A stretch of DNA of 64,000 bases from Pseudomonadota bacterium (lineage in GTDB: Bacteria > Pseudomonadota > Gammaproteobacteria > Burkholderiales > SG8-39), in contig JAQBXT010000001.1 in NCBI GenBank assembly GCA_027624175.1, positions 1 through 64,000 of the forward strand. The letters run 5' to 3'. Made by a program: the position numbers and the translations under genes. This document shows positions 23,574 through 32,908 of the stretch, in pieces. The notes beneath the pieces were generated by a model. That model did no database searches. It had not been told where the DNA came from and saw only the letters and a list, made by a program, of their open reading frames with translations. Numbering within the stretch: the stretch's first letter is position 1; each line of letters opens with the position of its first letter.

Positions 23574-25142
23574 GTGAACGTCTTGAAGTCGCATCTTCGC
23601 ATCACGCTTGAGACGCTGCTCAAGAGCGGCACACCGCACCGGGAGATCGAACGTCGCACGGGGGTGGATCGCAAGGCGATTCGCCACTACGCGCGAGCGG
23701 CAAATTCCCCCGGGGTGGCCACCGGCTCGCAAGGCCTGAGCGGCCAAATTCCCCCACCCCGGCCACCGGCTCCGGTGGCGAAACCACGCCCGGGCGCGAC
23801 GCCCTCGGCGTGCGCGCCGCACCGCGAGTGGATCGAGGCGCAGGTGAGCCTTGGGCGCAATGCCACGAGCATCTACCAGGACCTGGTCGAGGGCCAGGGG
23901 TTCGCCCACCGCTACAACGCGGTCAAACGCTTCGTCGCGAAGATCAGAACGCGAGAGCCGGAGCGCTTCGATGTGCTGGAGTTCGCCCCCGGCGAAGAGG
24001 CGCAGGTCGACTACGGGCAGGGCGCGCTGACGCTGTACAAGCCCGGCAAGTACCGGCGCCCGTGGCTGTTCGTGATGACGCTCAAGTACTCGGGCAAGAG
24101 CTTCCGCAAGACCGTGTGGAGGACCGATCAGGAGATCTGGGCACGGCTGCACGAGCAGGCCTTCCGTGCGTTTGGCGGTGTGCCCGCCTACGTGGTGCTC
24201 GACAACCTCAAAGAAGGCGTGATCCGGCCCGACCTCTACGCCCCGGAGTTGAACCCGGTGTATTGCGCGATGCTCGCGCACTACGGCGTGGTGGCCGATC
24301 CGTGTCGCGTGCAGGATCCGAACCGCAAGGGCACCGTCGAGAACGCGATCCAACACACCCAGGGTACCGCGCTGAAAGGGCGGCGGTTCGAGTCGATCGA
24401 TGCGCAGAACGCGTGGCTCGCCCACTGGGAGGAGCGCTGGGCGGCGCTGCGCATCCACGGCCGCAAGAAGCGCCAGGTGCTGGAGATGTTTCGCGAGGAG
24501 CAGCCGCACATTCGGCCCTTGCCCTCCGAGGGCTTTCGCTACTTCCGGCAGGCCACGCGCACGGTCGATGACGCGGGGCTGGTGCAGGTCGAGGGTTCCT
24601 ACTATGCGGCGCTTCCCGCTGCGCCCCACAGCGAGGTGACCGTACGCATCTACGAGCAGGAGATCGAGATCGTCGATCTCGCCGGCCAGCCCCTTCGACG
24701 GCACGCTAAGTCGCTGCGCAAGGGCACCTTCGCGATCGAGGCCGGCGATCGGCTGTTCAACCCCTCGCGCGAGAGCGCACGGCTGCTTGCGCGCGTAGCG
24801 CGCATCGGCCCGCACGCAGCCGCCCTTGGCCGCGAACTCTTCGCCCGCTTGGGCCGCCCGGGACAGCGCGCCCTCTACGGACTGGCGAACCTGCCGCGCC
24901 GCCACGTGCGCGCCGACATCGAGGCGGTATGCGCCCGGCTCCTCGAGGCCGACTGCGTCTCCTACGCCGCCCTCCGGCGAGCACTCGAGCGCAAACCGGC
25001 GGCCGCCATCCCCGTCGCCGAGCCCGTGCTCACGCAATCCGGACCGGCCATCCGGGAGGTCACCGAGTACCAGAAGTTCTGGGAGACGCACTCTCAGAGC
25101 GACCACCCACAGGAGGCTACCGATGTCCATGTCGATCACTGA
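23574..25142 (+). CDS. istA: IS21-family transposase IstA
   Basis: This 522-residue transposase has an N-terminal helix-turn-helix (LETLLKSGTPHREIERRTGVDRKAIRHYAR) and a DDE integrase core: first Asp in EEAQVDYGQG, second in AYVVLDNLKEGV and Glu in RKGTVENAIQ. The C-terminal domain is of Mu-transposase type. The GTG start is preceded by GGGGAGGAAGGA. The reading frame is intact and of normal length. Its partner IstB is truncated, so transposition is unlikely. Confidence 0.93.
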   Translation: MNVLKSHLRITLETLLKSGTPHREIERRTGVDRKAIRHYARAANSPGVATGSQGLSGQIPPPRPPAPVAKPRPGATPSACAPHREWIEAQVSLGRNATSIYQDLVEGQGFAHRYNAVKRFVAKIRTREPERFDVLEFAPGEEAQVDYGQGALTLYKPGKYRRPWLFVMTLKYSGKSFRKTVWRTDQEIWARLHEQAFRAFGGVPAYVVLDNLKEGVIRPDLYAPELNPVYCAMLAHYGVVADPCRVQDPNRKGTVENAIQHTQGTALKGRRFESIDAQNAWLAHWEERWAALRIHGRKKRQVLEMFREEQPHIRPLPSEGFRYFRQATRTVDDAGLVQVEGSYYAALPAAPHSEVTVRIYEQEIEIVDLAGQPLRRHAKSLRKGTFAIEAGDRLFNPSRESARLLARVARIGPHAAALGRELFARLGRPGQRALYGLANLPRRHVRADIEAVCARLLEADCVSYAALRRALERKPAAAIPVAEPVLTQSGPAIREVTEYQKFWETHSQSDHPQEATDVHVDH

Positions 25143-25353
25143 ACTTGAACGCGCGCTACGCAGTCTTCGCCTCTCGGGCATGAGCGCCACGCTGCAGGCG
25201 CGCGCGCTGCAGGTGGCCGCCCACGAGATGGACTTCGTCGAGGCCTTCTCCTGGCTCGTGCAGGACGAGCTGGACCGGCGCCGCTCGCGGCTGCTCGATC
25301 GACGCCACACCCTCTCGGGGCTGCCCGAGCGCAAGGACTTAAAGAGCTTCGAT
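25123..25353 (+). pseudogene. istB: IstB helper ATPase, N-terminal fragment
   Basis: Only the N-terminal helical domain of IstB remains (MSMSITELERALRSLRLSGM ... DELDRRRSRLLDRRHTLSGLPERKDLKSFD, 77 residues). The AAA+ ATPase domain with its Walker motifs is absent. After residue 77 the frame runs for about 98 more codons through rtcB DNA in another frame, to a stop at 25647. The start overlaps the 3' end of istA by 20 bases with an AGGAGG site upstream, as normal in this family. The deletion endpoint is close to 25354. Confidence 0.88.
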
Positions 25354-25369
25354 TGTCTAACATCGGCCC

Positions 25370-26566
25370 ATGCCGGTCCGTCTGGAGATCCGCGAAGGCC
25401 GCGTACCCGTCAAGGTCTATACCGACGAGATGGAAGAGCGCGCCCGAACCCAACTCGTCAACATCTCGCAGCTTCCCATCGTGCACCATCACGTGGCGGC
25501 GATGCCCGACGTGCACCACGGCATCGGCGCGACCGTCGGCTCGGTGATCCCGACGCTGCGCGCCATCATTCCCGCCGCCGTAGGCGTGGACATCGGCTGC
25601 GGCATGATCGCCTCGCGCCTGTCGCTCACCGCCAACGAGATCGATGAGCGCTCGCTGAAAAAGCTGTTCGCGCAGATTTCGCGCGACGTCCCGGTCGGCT
25701 TCGATCAGCACGATGAGCGCGATGCGCGTGCCGATGCCGCGAAGCCCTTCAAGCGCGGCCTGCGCGCAATCCTCGAACGGCACCCCGGGATCGAGAAGCG
25801 CGTCGGCAAGAAGTCGAGCTGGGTGCGGCAGATGGGCACGCTGGGCGGCGGCAACCACTTCATCGAGGTGTGCCTGGACGAAGCGAACCGCGTCTGGGTG
25901 ATGCTGCATTCGGGCAGCCGCGGCATCGGCAACGCCATCGGCACCTACTTCATCGCGCTTGCGAAACAGGACGCCGAGCGCCACCAGCTGCAGCTTCCCG
26001 ACCGTGACCTGGCGTACTTCTCCGAGGGCGCGCAGCACTTCGACGACTACGTCGGCGCGGTGGGCTGGGCGCAGGACTACGCGCGCGCCAATCGCGCCGA
26101 GATGATGGACCTGGTGCTCGAAGCGCTGCGGCGCCACCTGCCCGCGTTCAACGTCACGACCGAGGCGGTGAACTGCCACCACAACTACGTCGCGCGCGAA
26201 ACGCACTATGGCGAAAGTGTCTGGGTGACGCGCAAGGGCGCGATCCGCGCGCGCGAGGGCGACCTGGGCATCATTCCGGGCAGCATGGGCGCGCGCAGCT
26301 ACATCGTGCGCGGCCGTGGCAATGTCGAGGCCCTGCAGTCCTGCGCCCACGGCGCGGGCCGGCGCATGAGCCGGACCCAGGCGAAGAAGCAGTTCTCCGT
26401 CGCGGACCTCGCCGAGCAGACCACGGGCGTCGTATGCCGCAAGGACCAGGGCGTGCTGGACGAAATCCCGGGCGCCTACAAGGACATCGATACGGTGATG
26501 GCGAACCAAAGCGACCTGGTCGAGGTCCTACATACCCTCAAGCAGGTGTTGTGCGTGAAAGGATGA
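25370..26566 (+). CDS. rtcB: RNA-splicing ligase RtcB
   Basis: This 398-residue RtcB-type RNA ligase joins 2',3'-cyclic phosphate or 3'-phosphate RNA ends to 5'-OH ends using GTP and Mn2+. Metal and active-site blocks are present: AMPDVHHGIGATVGSVIP, AAVGVDIGCGMIA (Cys and Asp), GTLGGGNHFIEVC, VMLHSGSRGIGN, EAVNCHHNYVARE and the guanylylated His in SCAHGAGRRMSR. Length fits the shorter bacterial branch. It begins only 16 bases after the truncated istB with no obvious promoter or Shine-Dalgarno, so its native upstream region was probably lost. The next gene starts four bases after its stop. Confidence 0.93.
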   Translation: MPVRLEIREGRVPVKVYTDEMEERARTQLVNISQLPIVHHHVAAMPDVHHGIGATVGSVIPTLRAIIPAAVGVDIGCGMIASRLSLTANEIDERSLKKLFAQISRDVPVGFDQHDERDARADAAKPFKRGLRAILERHPGIEKRVGKKSSWVRQMGTLGGGNHFIEVCLDEANRVWVMLHSGSRGIGNAIGTYFIALAKQDAERHQLQLPDRDLAYFSEGAQHFDDYVGAVGWAQDYARANRAEMMDLVLEALRRHLPAFNVTTEAVNCHHNYVARETHYGESVWVTRKGAIRAREGDLGIIPGSMGARSYIVRGRGNVEALQSCAHGAGRRMSRTQAKKQFSVADLAEQTTGVVCRKDQGVLDEIPGAYKDIDTVMANQSDLVEVLHTLKQVLCVKG

Positions 26567-26570
26567 CGCC

Positions 26571-27134
26571 ATGACTGCGATGCATCGCCGCCGGCTGCTC
26601 GGTGCTGCGGCCGCCCTGCCTTTCGCCCAGGCCGGGATGGCGCAGGAATTGCCGCTGACCCCGGCCTGCGGCCCGCAATCTCCACTGACCCCGCGCCAGA
26701 CCGAGGGGCCCTATTACACGCCGCACACGCCGCAGCGGGGTTCGCTGGTGGAGCCGGGTTCCAGGGCGGAACGCCTGGTGCTGGCCGGGCGCGTTGTCTC
26801 GCCATCCTGTCAGCCGGTGGCGAAGGCGTTGCTCGACTTCTGGCACTGCGACGAGAATGGCAGCTACGACAATGTGGGTTTTCGCTATCGCGGGCATCTG
26901 TTCAGCGACGCCGATGGGCGCTTTCGGCTCGAGACCATCGTTCCTGCAATTTATCCCGGCAGGGCGCGCCACATTCATGTGAAGGTTCAGGCGCCGGGGC
27001 GGCGCATCCTGACGACGCAGTTGTACTTCCCGGGCGATGCGCGCGATTGGCTTTGGCGCCCGGAGTTGGTGGTGTCGATGGAGCAGCGCCCGCAGGTCCG
27101 GGCAGCCGCCTTCCAGTTCATCGTCGACGCCTGA
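26571..27134 (+). CDS. intradiol ring-cleavage dioxygenase-like protein, Tat-type signal
   Basis: This 187-residue protein has the protocatechuate 3,4-dioxygenase beta-type fold. The N-terminus MHRRRLLGAAAALPF is a twin-arginine-like signal. The mature part has TEGPYYTP, the plug-like LLDFWHCDENGSYDN (first Tyr ligand), GFRYRGHLFSDADGRFRLETIVPAIYPGR (Tyr ligand near the end) and RHIHVKVQAPG (His ligands). All four Fe(III) ligands (two Tyr, two His) seem present. The protein is shorter than catechol dioxygenases, like the small exported dioxygenase-like proteins of many proteobacteria. The gene is close behind rtcB. The substrate is unknown. Confidence 0.85.
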   Translation: MTAMHRRRLLGAAAALPFAQAGMAQELPLTPACGPQSPLTPRQTEGPYYTPHTPQRGSLVEPGSRAERLVLAGRVVSPSCQPVAKALLDFWHCDENGSYDNVGFRYRGHLFSDADGRFRLETIVPAIYPGRARHIHVKVQAPGRRILTTQLYFPGDARDWLWRPELVVSMEQRPQVRAAAFQFIVDA

Positions 27135-27176
27135 AAATGACATAATCGCGCCTGGCAAATTGCCGGCGCACATGAC

Positions 27177-27515
27177 ATGACCTACATCGTCACCGAAGAC
27201 TGCATCAAGTGCAAACACATGGACTGCATCGAAGTCTGCCCCGTGGATTGTTTCTACGAAGGCGAGAACATGCTGGTCATCCATCCCGACGAGTGCATCG
27301 ACTGCGGCGTGTGCGAGCCCGAGTGCCCGCCCGGGGCGATCCTTCCGGACTCCGACCCGAAGGCCGAGCGCTGGCTCAAGCTGAACACCGAGTTCTCGCT
27401 CAAGTGGCCCAACATCACGCGCAAAGGCACGCCGCCGACCGACGCTGACGCCTGGAAGGGCGTGCCGGACAAGTTCGCCAAGTACTTCACGCCGGAACCC
27501 GGCAAGGGCGAGTAG
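27177..27515 (+). CDS. fdxA: 7Fe-8S ferredoxin FdxA
   Basis: This 112-residue ferredoxin carries one [3Fe-4S] and one [4Fe-4S] cluster. The cysteine pattern is visible in [21 protein letters not shown] and [16 protein letters not shown], with the C-terminal extension ([16 protein letters not shown]) typical of the Azotobacter FdI/FdxA group. It transfers single electrons in the cytoplasm. The start ATG follows closely on an out-of-frame ATG; there is no strong Shine-Dalgarno. The stop shares one base with the GTG start of the following lipoprotein gene. Confidence 0.95.
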   Translation: MTYIVTEDCIKCKHMDCIEVCPVDCFYEGENMLVIHPDECIDCGVCEPECPPGAILPDSDPKAERWLKLNTEFSLKWPNITRKGTPPTDADAWKGVPDKFAKYFTPEPGKGE

Positions 27516-28021
27516 TGGAGCTGTCGCCGCAAGTGCGCGCATCGGGCTTCCTGGCGGCGCTGCTCCTCGCGGGCTGCGCCGCGTTCGATGGCCACACCCT
27601 GGCGCCGGGAAAAGCGAGCGCGCGGAACGTGACGGCGCTGATGGGCGAACCGGCGCTCGAGCTGAAGCGCCCGAACGGCGACACCTGGCTCTACTTCACG
27701 CGCTACCCCTTCGGCCGCGCGACCTATGTCGCCACCGTGGGCCCGGACAACCTGCTGCGCGGCATCGAGCAGCGGCTCAACTACTGGAACATCTACAGAG
27801 TGAAAGCGGGCATGCGCGCGGACGAGGTGCGTGAGCTGCTCGGGCCGCCGCGCGAGGTCATGCGCCTGCCGCGCCAGCAGCGCGACGTCTGGGAGTACCC
27901 CTGGCGCCATGCGGTCCACGAGCTGCGCATCCTGTGGGTGCAGTTCTCCGACGATGGCGTGGTGCGGGAGATCATCGAGGTGCACGACGACGAGGGCCAG
28001 CCCGAAAGCACCTGGGATTAG
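27515..28021 (+). CDS. SmpA/OmlA (BamE-like) outer membrane lipoprotein
   Basis: This 168-residue lipoprotein has its lipobox in LLLAGCA (Cys about 21) and two repeats of the BamE-like pattern: ARNVTALMGEPALELKRPNGDTWLYFTRYPFG and VKAGMRADEVRELLGPPREVMRLPRQQRDVWEYPW. The tail ends in VQFSDDGVVREIIEVHDDE. BamE-type proteins sit at the inner face of the outer membrane and assist beta-barrel assembly; this double-domain form may be a paralogue. It is translated from a GTG start overlapping the fdxA stop. Confidence 0.85.
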   Translation: MELSPQVRASGFLAALLLAGCAAFDGHTLAPGKASARNVTALMGEPALELKRPNGDTWLYFTRYPFGRATYVATVGPDNLLRGIEQRLNYWNIYRVKAGMRADEVRELLGPPREVMRLPRQQRDVWEYPWRHAVHELRILWVQFSDDGVVREIIEVHDDEGQPESTWD

Positions 28022-28030
28022 GGCAGCATC

Positions 28031-29497
28031 TCAGCACGCGCGCCGCAGCTCGGTCTTCAGCACCTTGCCGTAGTTGTTCTTGGGCAGGCCGTCGACGAAG
28101 CGGTAGTCGCGCGGCCGCTTGAAGCGCGCGATGTGCTCGAGGCACAGGGCATCGAGTTCCTGCGCCGAGACCGCCCCGCGCGCGACGATGAAGGCCACCA
28201 CTTCCTCGCCCCACTCGGGGTGCGCGCGCCCGATCACCGAGCACTCGGCCACCGCCGGGTGGCGCAGCAGCACTTCCTCGATCTCGCGCGGGTAGATGTT
28301 CGAGCCGCCGGAGATGATCATGTCCTTGGAGCGGTCGCGGATCGTGAGGTAGCCCTCGGCATCGAGGCTGCCCAGGTCGCCGGTGTGCAGCCAGCCGCCG
28401 CGCAGGGTCTGCGCCGTGGCCTCCGGGTTCTCCCAGTAGCCCGCCATCACGCAGTGCGAGCGCGTGACAATCTCGCCGACCTCGCCCATGGGCAGGTCGC
28501 GATCCGCGTCGTCCACCACCCGCACCTCGACGCCGGTGCGGGCATAACCGCAGGACTCGAGCTTGTGGCGCGCCGCGTGGTCGGATTGCGGGAGGCCGGT
28601 AATGGTCATCGGCGCTTCGCCCTGGCCGAGGAGCTGGTACAGGCGCGGCCCGAAGAGCTCGATTGCACGCAGGCAGTCGGCGACGTACATCGGCGCGCCG
28701 CCGTAGGTGATGGTTTTCAGGTTGCGCAAGTCGGCGTTGCCGGCTGCGCCGCTCGCCAGCAGCCGCACGATCATGGTCGGTGCGGCGAAGAAGGACACGC
28801 CGCGGTGCGCGGCGATGAGGCCGAAAATCTCCGCGGGGTCGAAGCCGCCGCTCTCCGGGATCACGTTGAGCGCGCCCATCGCGACATGCGGCAGGCCGTA
28901 CATACCGGAGCCGTGCGACATCGGCGCGGCCTGCAGGATGCAGTCTCCGGGCCCGAGCCGATCGATGTCCGCGAAGTAGGCCTGCGTGGAGAACAGCAGG
29001 TTGCCGTGCGTGAGCATCGCGCCCTTCGGCACGCCGGTGGTGCCGCTGGTGTAGAACAGCCAGGCCACATCGCCGGGGGCAACGTCGGCGATGCCCGCCG
29101 GTTCTCTCTCGAACAGCTTGACGAAATCGCGCGACGCGATCGACACGCCGTGCGCCACGCTCGCTTCGAGGTCCGGAGTCACAAAGCACAGCTTGGCGCC
29201 CGAGTTTTCGAGGATGGTGGCGAACTCGCGCGCATGCAGCTTGGCATTGATCGGCACCGCGACCAGGCCGGCATGCCAGCAGGCGAACATGACCACGTAG
29301 TACTCCGGGCAATTCTTCATCGCCAGCGCCACCCGGTCTCCGGGCGCGAGGCCATGGCGCGCGAGCATGCCCGCGGCGAGGCGCGCCACGCGTGCCGAAA
29401 ACTGGCCGTAGGTCGCAACCGTGCGCGTGCCGCGCGCCAGCGCCGGCATGTCCGGCAGGCGCTGCGCGCTCGCGTGCAGCAGCCGGGCGGTGTTCAT
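28031..29497 (-). CDS. AMP-dependent acyl-CoA synthetase
   Basis: This 488-residue member of the ANL superfamily activates a carboxylic acid to its CoA thioester through an acyl-adenylate. The P-loop is LFYTSGTTGVPKGAMLTHGN, motif A5-like LGQGEAPMTITG is present, A7 is WLHTGDLGSLDAEGYL, then DRSKDMIISGGSNIYPREIEE and the catalytic Lys in KNNYGKVLKTELR. The start ATG overlaps the tatD stop (ATGA); the longer frame upstream is tatD in another frame. The acid substrate is not evident. It is the third gene in a mutS-tatD-synthetase unit. Confidence 0.92.
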   Translation of the reverse strand: MNTARLLHASAQRLPDMPALARGTRTVATYGQFSARVARLAAGMLARHGLAPGDRVALAMKNCPEYYVVMFACWHAGLVAVPINAKLHAREFATILENSGAKLCFVTPDLEASVAHGVSIASRDFVKLFEREPAGIADVAPGDVAWLFYTSGTTGVPKGAMLTHGNLLFSTQAYFADIDRLGPGDCILQAAPMSHGSGMYGLPHVAMGALNVIPESGGFDPAEIFGLIAAHRGVSFFAAPTMIVRLLASGAAGNADLRNLKTITYGGAPMYVADCLRAIELFGPRLYQLLGQGEAPMTITGLPQSDHAARHKLESCGYARTGVEVRVVDDADRDLPMGEVGEIVTRSHCVMAGYWENPEATAQTLRGGWLHTGDLGSLDAEGYLTIRDRSKDMIISGGSNIYPREIEEVLLRHPAVAECSVIGRAHPEWGEEVVAFIVARGAVSAQELDALCLEHIARFKRPRDYRFVDGLPKNNYGKVLKTELRRAC

Positions 29498-30270
29498 TCG
29501 ATGCCGAAGAACGTCCGCGCATTGCGCGTCGTTGCCGCGGCGAGCGCCTCGGGGTCCTCGCCGCGCGCGCGCGCCACCGCGCGCAGGATGTGCGGCAGGT
29601 GTGCCGGCTCGTTGCGCCGCGCCTTGGGCTGCGGGTGCAGGTCGCGCGGCGTGAGGTAGGGCGCGTCGGTTTCGAGCAGCAGGCGGTCCTGGGGGATGTC
29701 CTTCACCAGCTTGAGCAGGTGCGCGCCGCGGCGCTCGTCGCAGATCCAGCCGGTGATGCCGATATGCAGGCCGAGGTCGAGGTAGGCGCGCAGCTCGTCG
29801 GCCTCGCCGGTGAAGCAGTGCGCGACCGCCTTGCCCACGCGCAGGCTCCTGAGGATCTCGGCGAAACGCGGGTGGGCGTCGCGCGAATGCAGGAACAGCG
29901 GCTTGCCGAGCTCGGCGGCGAGCTCGAGCTGCGCCACGAACCACTTTTCCTGGTCCGGGTGCGGCGAGTAGTTGCGGTTGAAGTCCAGGCCGCACTCGCC
30001 GATGGCGACGACCTTCGAGTGCGAGGCGAGGGCGCGCAGCGCCGGAATGGTGTCAGCGTCGCACTCGCGCGCGAGGTGCGGGTGCACGCCCGCCGTTGCA
30101 TACAGGCCATGCGTCGCGGCCAGCTCGGCGGCCTGCTGGCTTTCCTCGACCGAGGATCCGGTCACGACGATGGTGCCGACGCCCGCTGTGCGCGCGCGCT
30201 CCAGCACTGCACCGAGATCCTCGCGGAAGGACGCATGGGTGAGGTTTGCCCCGACGTCGGTGAGCTGCAT
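29494..30270 (-). CDS. tatD: TatD family metal-dependent hydrolase
   Basis: This 258-residue TIM-barrel hydrolase of the TatD/YcfH family consists of Mg2+-dependent 3'-5' exonucleases or deoxyribonucleases. The N-terminus MQLTDVGANLTH replaces the usual DxHxH by DVGAN, which marks the TatD proper branch. VGECGLDFNR, PLFLHSRDAHPRF, AHCFTG and LLLETDAPYLTP follow with the expected metal ligands. It lies five bases after mutS. Confidence 0.93.
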   Translation of the reverse strand: MQLTDVGANLTHASFREDLGAVLERARTAGVGTIVVTGSSVEESQQAAELAATHGLYATAGVHPHLARECDADTIPALRALASHSKVVAIGECGLDFNRNYSPHPDQEKWFVAQLELAAELGKPLFLHSRDAHPRFAEILRSLRVGKAVAHCFTGEADELRAYLDLGLHIGITGWICDERRGAHLLKLVKDIPQDRLLLETDAPYLTPRDLHPQPKARRNEPAHLPHILRAVARARGEDPEALAAATTRNARTFFGIE

Positions 30271-30275
30271 GATGC

Positions 30276-32807
30276 TCAGAGCCGCTTGAGCCGGTACAGA
30301 AACTCCAGCGCCTCGCGCGGGGACAGCTCGTCCGGATTCACCTGCGCCAGGGCGTCGCGCAGCGCGTCGCCCGCCGGCTCGGGTTCTTCGGCCGCGGGGC
30401 GCGCGAACAGGTCCGCCTGGCTGCCGCCCGCGCGGCTTGCCTCCTCCAGCTGCTGCAGGATGCGCCGCGCGCGCTGGATCACGACTTTTGGCACCCCGGC
30501 GAGCTGCGCCACCTGCAGGCCGTAGCTCTGCGAGGCCGGGCCTTCCTCCACCGCGTGCAGGAACACGATGCTGTCCTTGTGCTCGACCGCGTCGAGGTGG
30601 ATGTTGGCGGCTTCCTTGTATTCCTGCGCGATGCGCGTCATCTCGAAGTAATGCGTGGCAAACAGCGTCAGCGCGCGATTGCGTTCCAGCAATTGCCGCG
30701 CGATCGCCCAGGCGAGCGCCAGGCCGTCGAAGGTCGAAGTGCCGCGTCCGACCTCGTCCATCAGCACCAGGCTGTGCGCCGTGGCGTTGTGCAGGATGCT
30801 GGCGCTTTCGGTCATCTCCACCATGAAGGTCGAGCGCCCGCCGGCGAGGTCATCGGCGGCGCCGATACGCGTGAAGATCTGGTCCAGCGGCCCGAGCCGC
30901 GCGGCCTTGGCCGGCACATAGGAGCCGACATGGGCGAGCAGGGCAATCAGCGCCACCTGGCGCATGTAGGTGGACTTACCGCCCATGTTGGGACCGGTGA
31001 TGAGCAGCAGCTGGCGCGAGGGCGAGAGGCGCGCGTCGTTGGCGATGAAGCGCTCGACCTGGTCCTCGACCACCGCGTGGCGCCCGGCCTCGATGTCGAT
31101 GCGAATGTCCTCCGTGAACTCGGGGCGGCAGTAGCCGCGCTCGACGGCGACCGACGCAAAGGCGGCGAGCACGTCCAGCTGCGCCAGGGCGCGCGCGATG
31201 CGCTGCAAGGCGGCCAGATGCGCCGCGAGTGCCGCCAGCAGCTCCTCGTACAGCGTCTTCTCCAGCGCCAGCGCTCGGTCGCGCGCCGACAGCGCCTTGT
31301 CCTCGAAGGCCTTCAGCTCGGGCGTGATGTAGCGCTCGGCGTTCTTCAGCGTCTGGCGCCGGCGGTAATCGGCGGGAATTTTTTCCGCGTGGGAATTGGT
31401 GACCTCGATGTAGTAGCCGTGCACGTGGTTGTAGGCCACGCGCAGGTTCGGGATGCCGGTGCGGGCCCGCTCGCGCGCTTCCAGCTCCACCAGGATCTGC
31501 CCCGCACCCGATTGCAGCGTGCGCAGCTCGTCCAGTTCGGCGGAGTAACCCTCGGCGATCACGCCGCCGTCGCGCAACTGGACACTCGGTTCCGGCGCAA
31601 CGGCTCGCGTCAGCAGGTCCAGGCAATCCTCGGGTGTCGCCAGATCCTCTTGCAGTTGCCGTAGCAGATCGCCCTCCGCGGGGAGTGCTTTTCGTAGGTC
31701 GGGCAACAGCCCGACACTATCTCTCAGTCCCGAAAGGTCGCGCGGGCGCGCGCTCTTCAGTGCGATGCGCGCGCTGATGCGCTCGACGTCGGCAATGCGG
31801 CGCAGCGCCGCATGCACCGGCTCGGTCCTGGTCTGCAGGACCTCCACCGCCAGGTGCCGCTGCACGAGCTTCGCCCGGTCGCGCAACGGGTGGTGCAGCC
31901 AATGGCGCAGCAGCCGGCTGCCCATGCCGCAGGCGCAACGGTCGAGCTGCGAGTAGAGCGTCGGCGCGGGCTCGCCGCGCAGCGTCTCGGTGATCTCCAG
32001 GTTGCGCCGCGTGGCGGCATCGAGGCGCAGGAACTCCGCGCTGCGTTCCGCCGCCACCGCGGTCACGTGCACCAGCGCCTGTCCCTGGGTCTTCTTCGCG
32101 TAGTCGAGCAGGGCGCCGCAGGCGGCGATGGCGAGGCTGAAGTCTTCCACGCCGTAGCCGGCCAGGCTCGCCGCACCGAGCTGATCGAGCAGGCGCTTCC
32201 TGCCCGAATCGACATCGAGCTGCCAAGGGGCAAGCCGCGTGACGAAAAAACCCGACAGCTCGACGCCCTCGGCCGCCAGGACCTCGGCCGGCGCAATGCG
32301 GCGCAGTTCGTTGGCGAGCGCCTGCGGCGCGACTTCTGCGAGCCGCAGTTCGCCGCTGGCCAGCGACAGCCAGGCCAGGCCCACGGTGGACTTGTCCGCG
32401 GCGAGCGCAAGCAGGATGTTGTCCGCCTTGTCGTCGAGGAGTTCCGGGTCGGTGAGCGTGCCCGGGGTGACGATACGCGTCACCTGGCGCTCGACCGGGC
32501 CTTTGGCGGTCGCCACGTCGCCGACCTGCTCGCAGATCGCCACCGATTCGCCCAGCTTCACCAGCTTCGCGAGGTACTGTTCGACCGAGTGCGCGGGCAC
32601 CCCCGCCATCGTCACCGGCGCGCCGGCCGACTGCCCGCGCGAGGTGAGCGTGAGGTCGAGCAGGCGCGAGGCGCGCTCGGCATCGCCATAGAACATCTCG
32701 TAGAAATCGCCCATGCGGTAGAACATCAGGATGTCCGGATGCTCCGCCTTGATGCGCAGGTATTGCTGCATCATCGGCGTGTGATTGATAATGTCCTGTC
32801 GTTCCAC
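30276..32807 (-). CDS. mutS: DNA mismatch repair protein MutS
   Basis: This full-length MutS of 843 residues recognises mismatches and starts methyl-independent repair with MutL. The mismatch-binding F-x-E motif is in [11 protein letters not shown] near residue 38. Domain V has Walker [14 protein letters not shown], the [23 protein letters not shown]alker B region, and ATHYFEMT. A beta-clamp-binding-like and tetramer-forming tail follows, ending in [16 protein letters not shown]. It is the first gene of a minus-strand unit, divergent from the monooxygenase gene with 101 bases between them. Confidence 0.97.
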   Translation of the reverse strand: MERQDIINHTPMMQQYLRIKAEHPDILMFYRMGDFYEMFYGDAERASRLLDLTLTSRGQSAGAPVTMAGVPAHSVEQYLAKLVKLGESVAICEQVGDVATAKGPVERQVTRIVTPGTLTDPELLDDKADNILLALAADKSTVGLAWLSLASGELRLAEVAPQALANELRRIAPAEVLAAEGVELSGFFVTRLAPWQLDVDSGRKRLLDQLGAASLAGYGVEDFSLAIAACGALLDYAKKTQGQALVHVTAVAAERSAEFLRLDAATRRNLEITETLRGEPAPTLYSQLDRCACGMGSRLLRHWLHHPLRDRAKLVQRHLAVEVLQTRTEPVHAALRRIADVERISARIALKSARPRDLSGLRDSVGLLPDLRKALPAEGDLLRQLQEDLATPEDCLDLLTRAVAPEPSVQLRDGGVIAEGYSAELDELRTLQSGAGQILVELEARERARTGIPNLRVAYNHVHGYYIEVTNSHAEKIPADYRRRQTLKNAERYITPELKAFEDKALSARDRALALEKTLYEELLAALAAHLAALQRIARALAQLDVLAAFASVAVERGYCRPEFTEDIRIDIEAGRHAVVEDQVERFIANDARLSPSRQLLLITGPNMGGKSTYMRQVALIALLAHVGSYVPAKAARLGPLDQIFTRIGAADDLAGGRSTFMVEMTESASILHNATAHSLVLMDEVGRGTSTFDGLALAWAIARQLLERNRALTLFATHYFEMTRIAQEYKEAANIHLDAVEHKDSIVFLHAVEEGPASQSYGLQVAQLAGVPKVVIQRARRILQQLEEASRAGGSQADLFARPAAEEPEPAGDALRDALAQVNPDELSPREALEFLYRLKRL

Positions 32808-32908
32808 GCAGTGCGATTATCGCCGACAACCGAATGCCCCACGGGAAGCAAGACGCATTGCGCGGTACATCGAGCGCCTGCTCGCGCGTTTGAAAGGTAT
32901 CCTGACGC

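Larger units (their letters stand above)
23435..25353 (+). mobile_element. IS21-family insertion sequence, right end deleted
   Basis: The element carries istA intact and only the first 77 codons of istB. The left end contains repeated GGCCACCC/AAATTCCCCC motifs as expected for IS21 multiple terminal repeats, and the terminal TG is probably at 23435-23436 (TGCGCAAACCCCC). The right end is missing: at about 25354 istB sequence passes directly into the region before rtcB. It interrupts hsdS. Loss of istB and of the right end should make it immobile on its own. Confidence 0.85.

Noticed and set aside
23361..25334. Long minus-strand frame opposite istA
   Set aside because: It is the mirror of istA with no recognisable domain; istA has the complete DDE core.
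27135..27176. CATAAT before fdxA as a promoter
   Set aside because: No acceptable -35 at 16-18 bases; too weak to list as a feature.
30320..30345. GGGGACAG string inside mutS as a possible second copy of the nitrile hydratase palindrome
   Set aside because: Only the first eight bases match, there is no partner arm, and the sequence is conserved mutS coding DNA.
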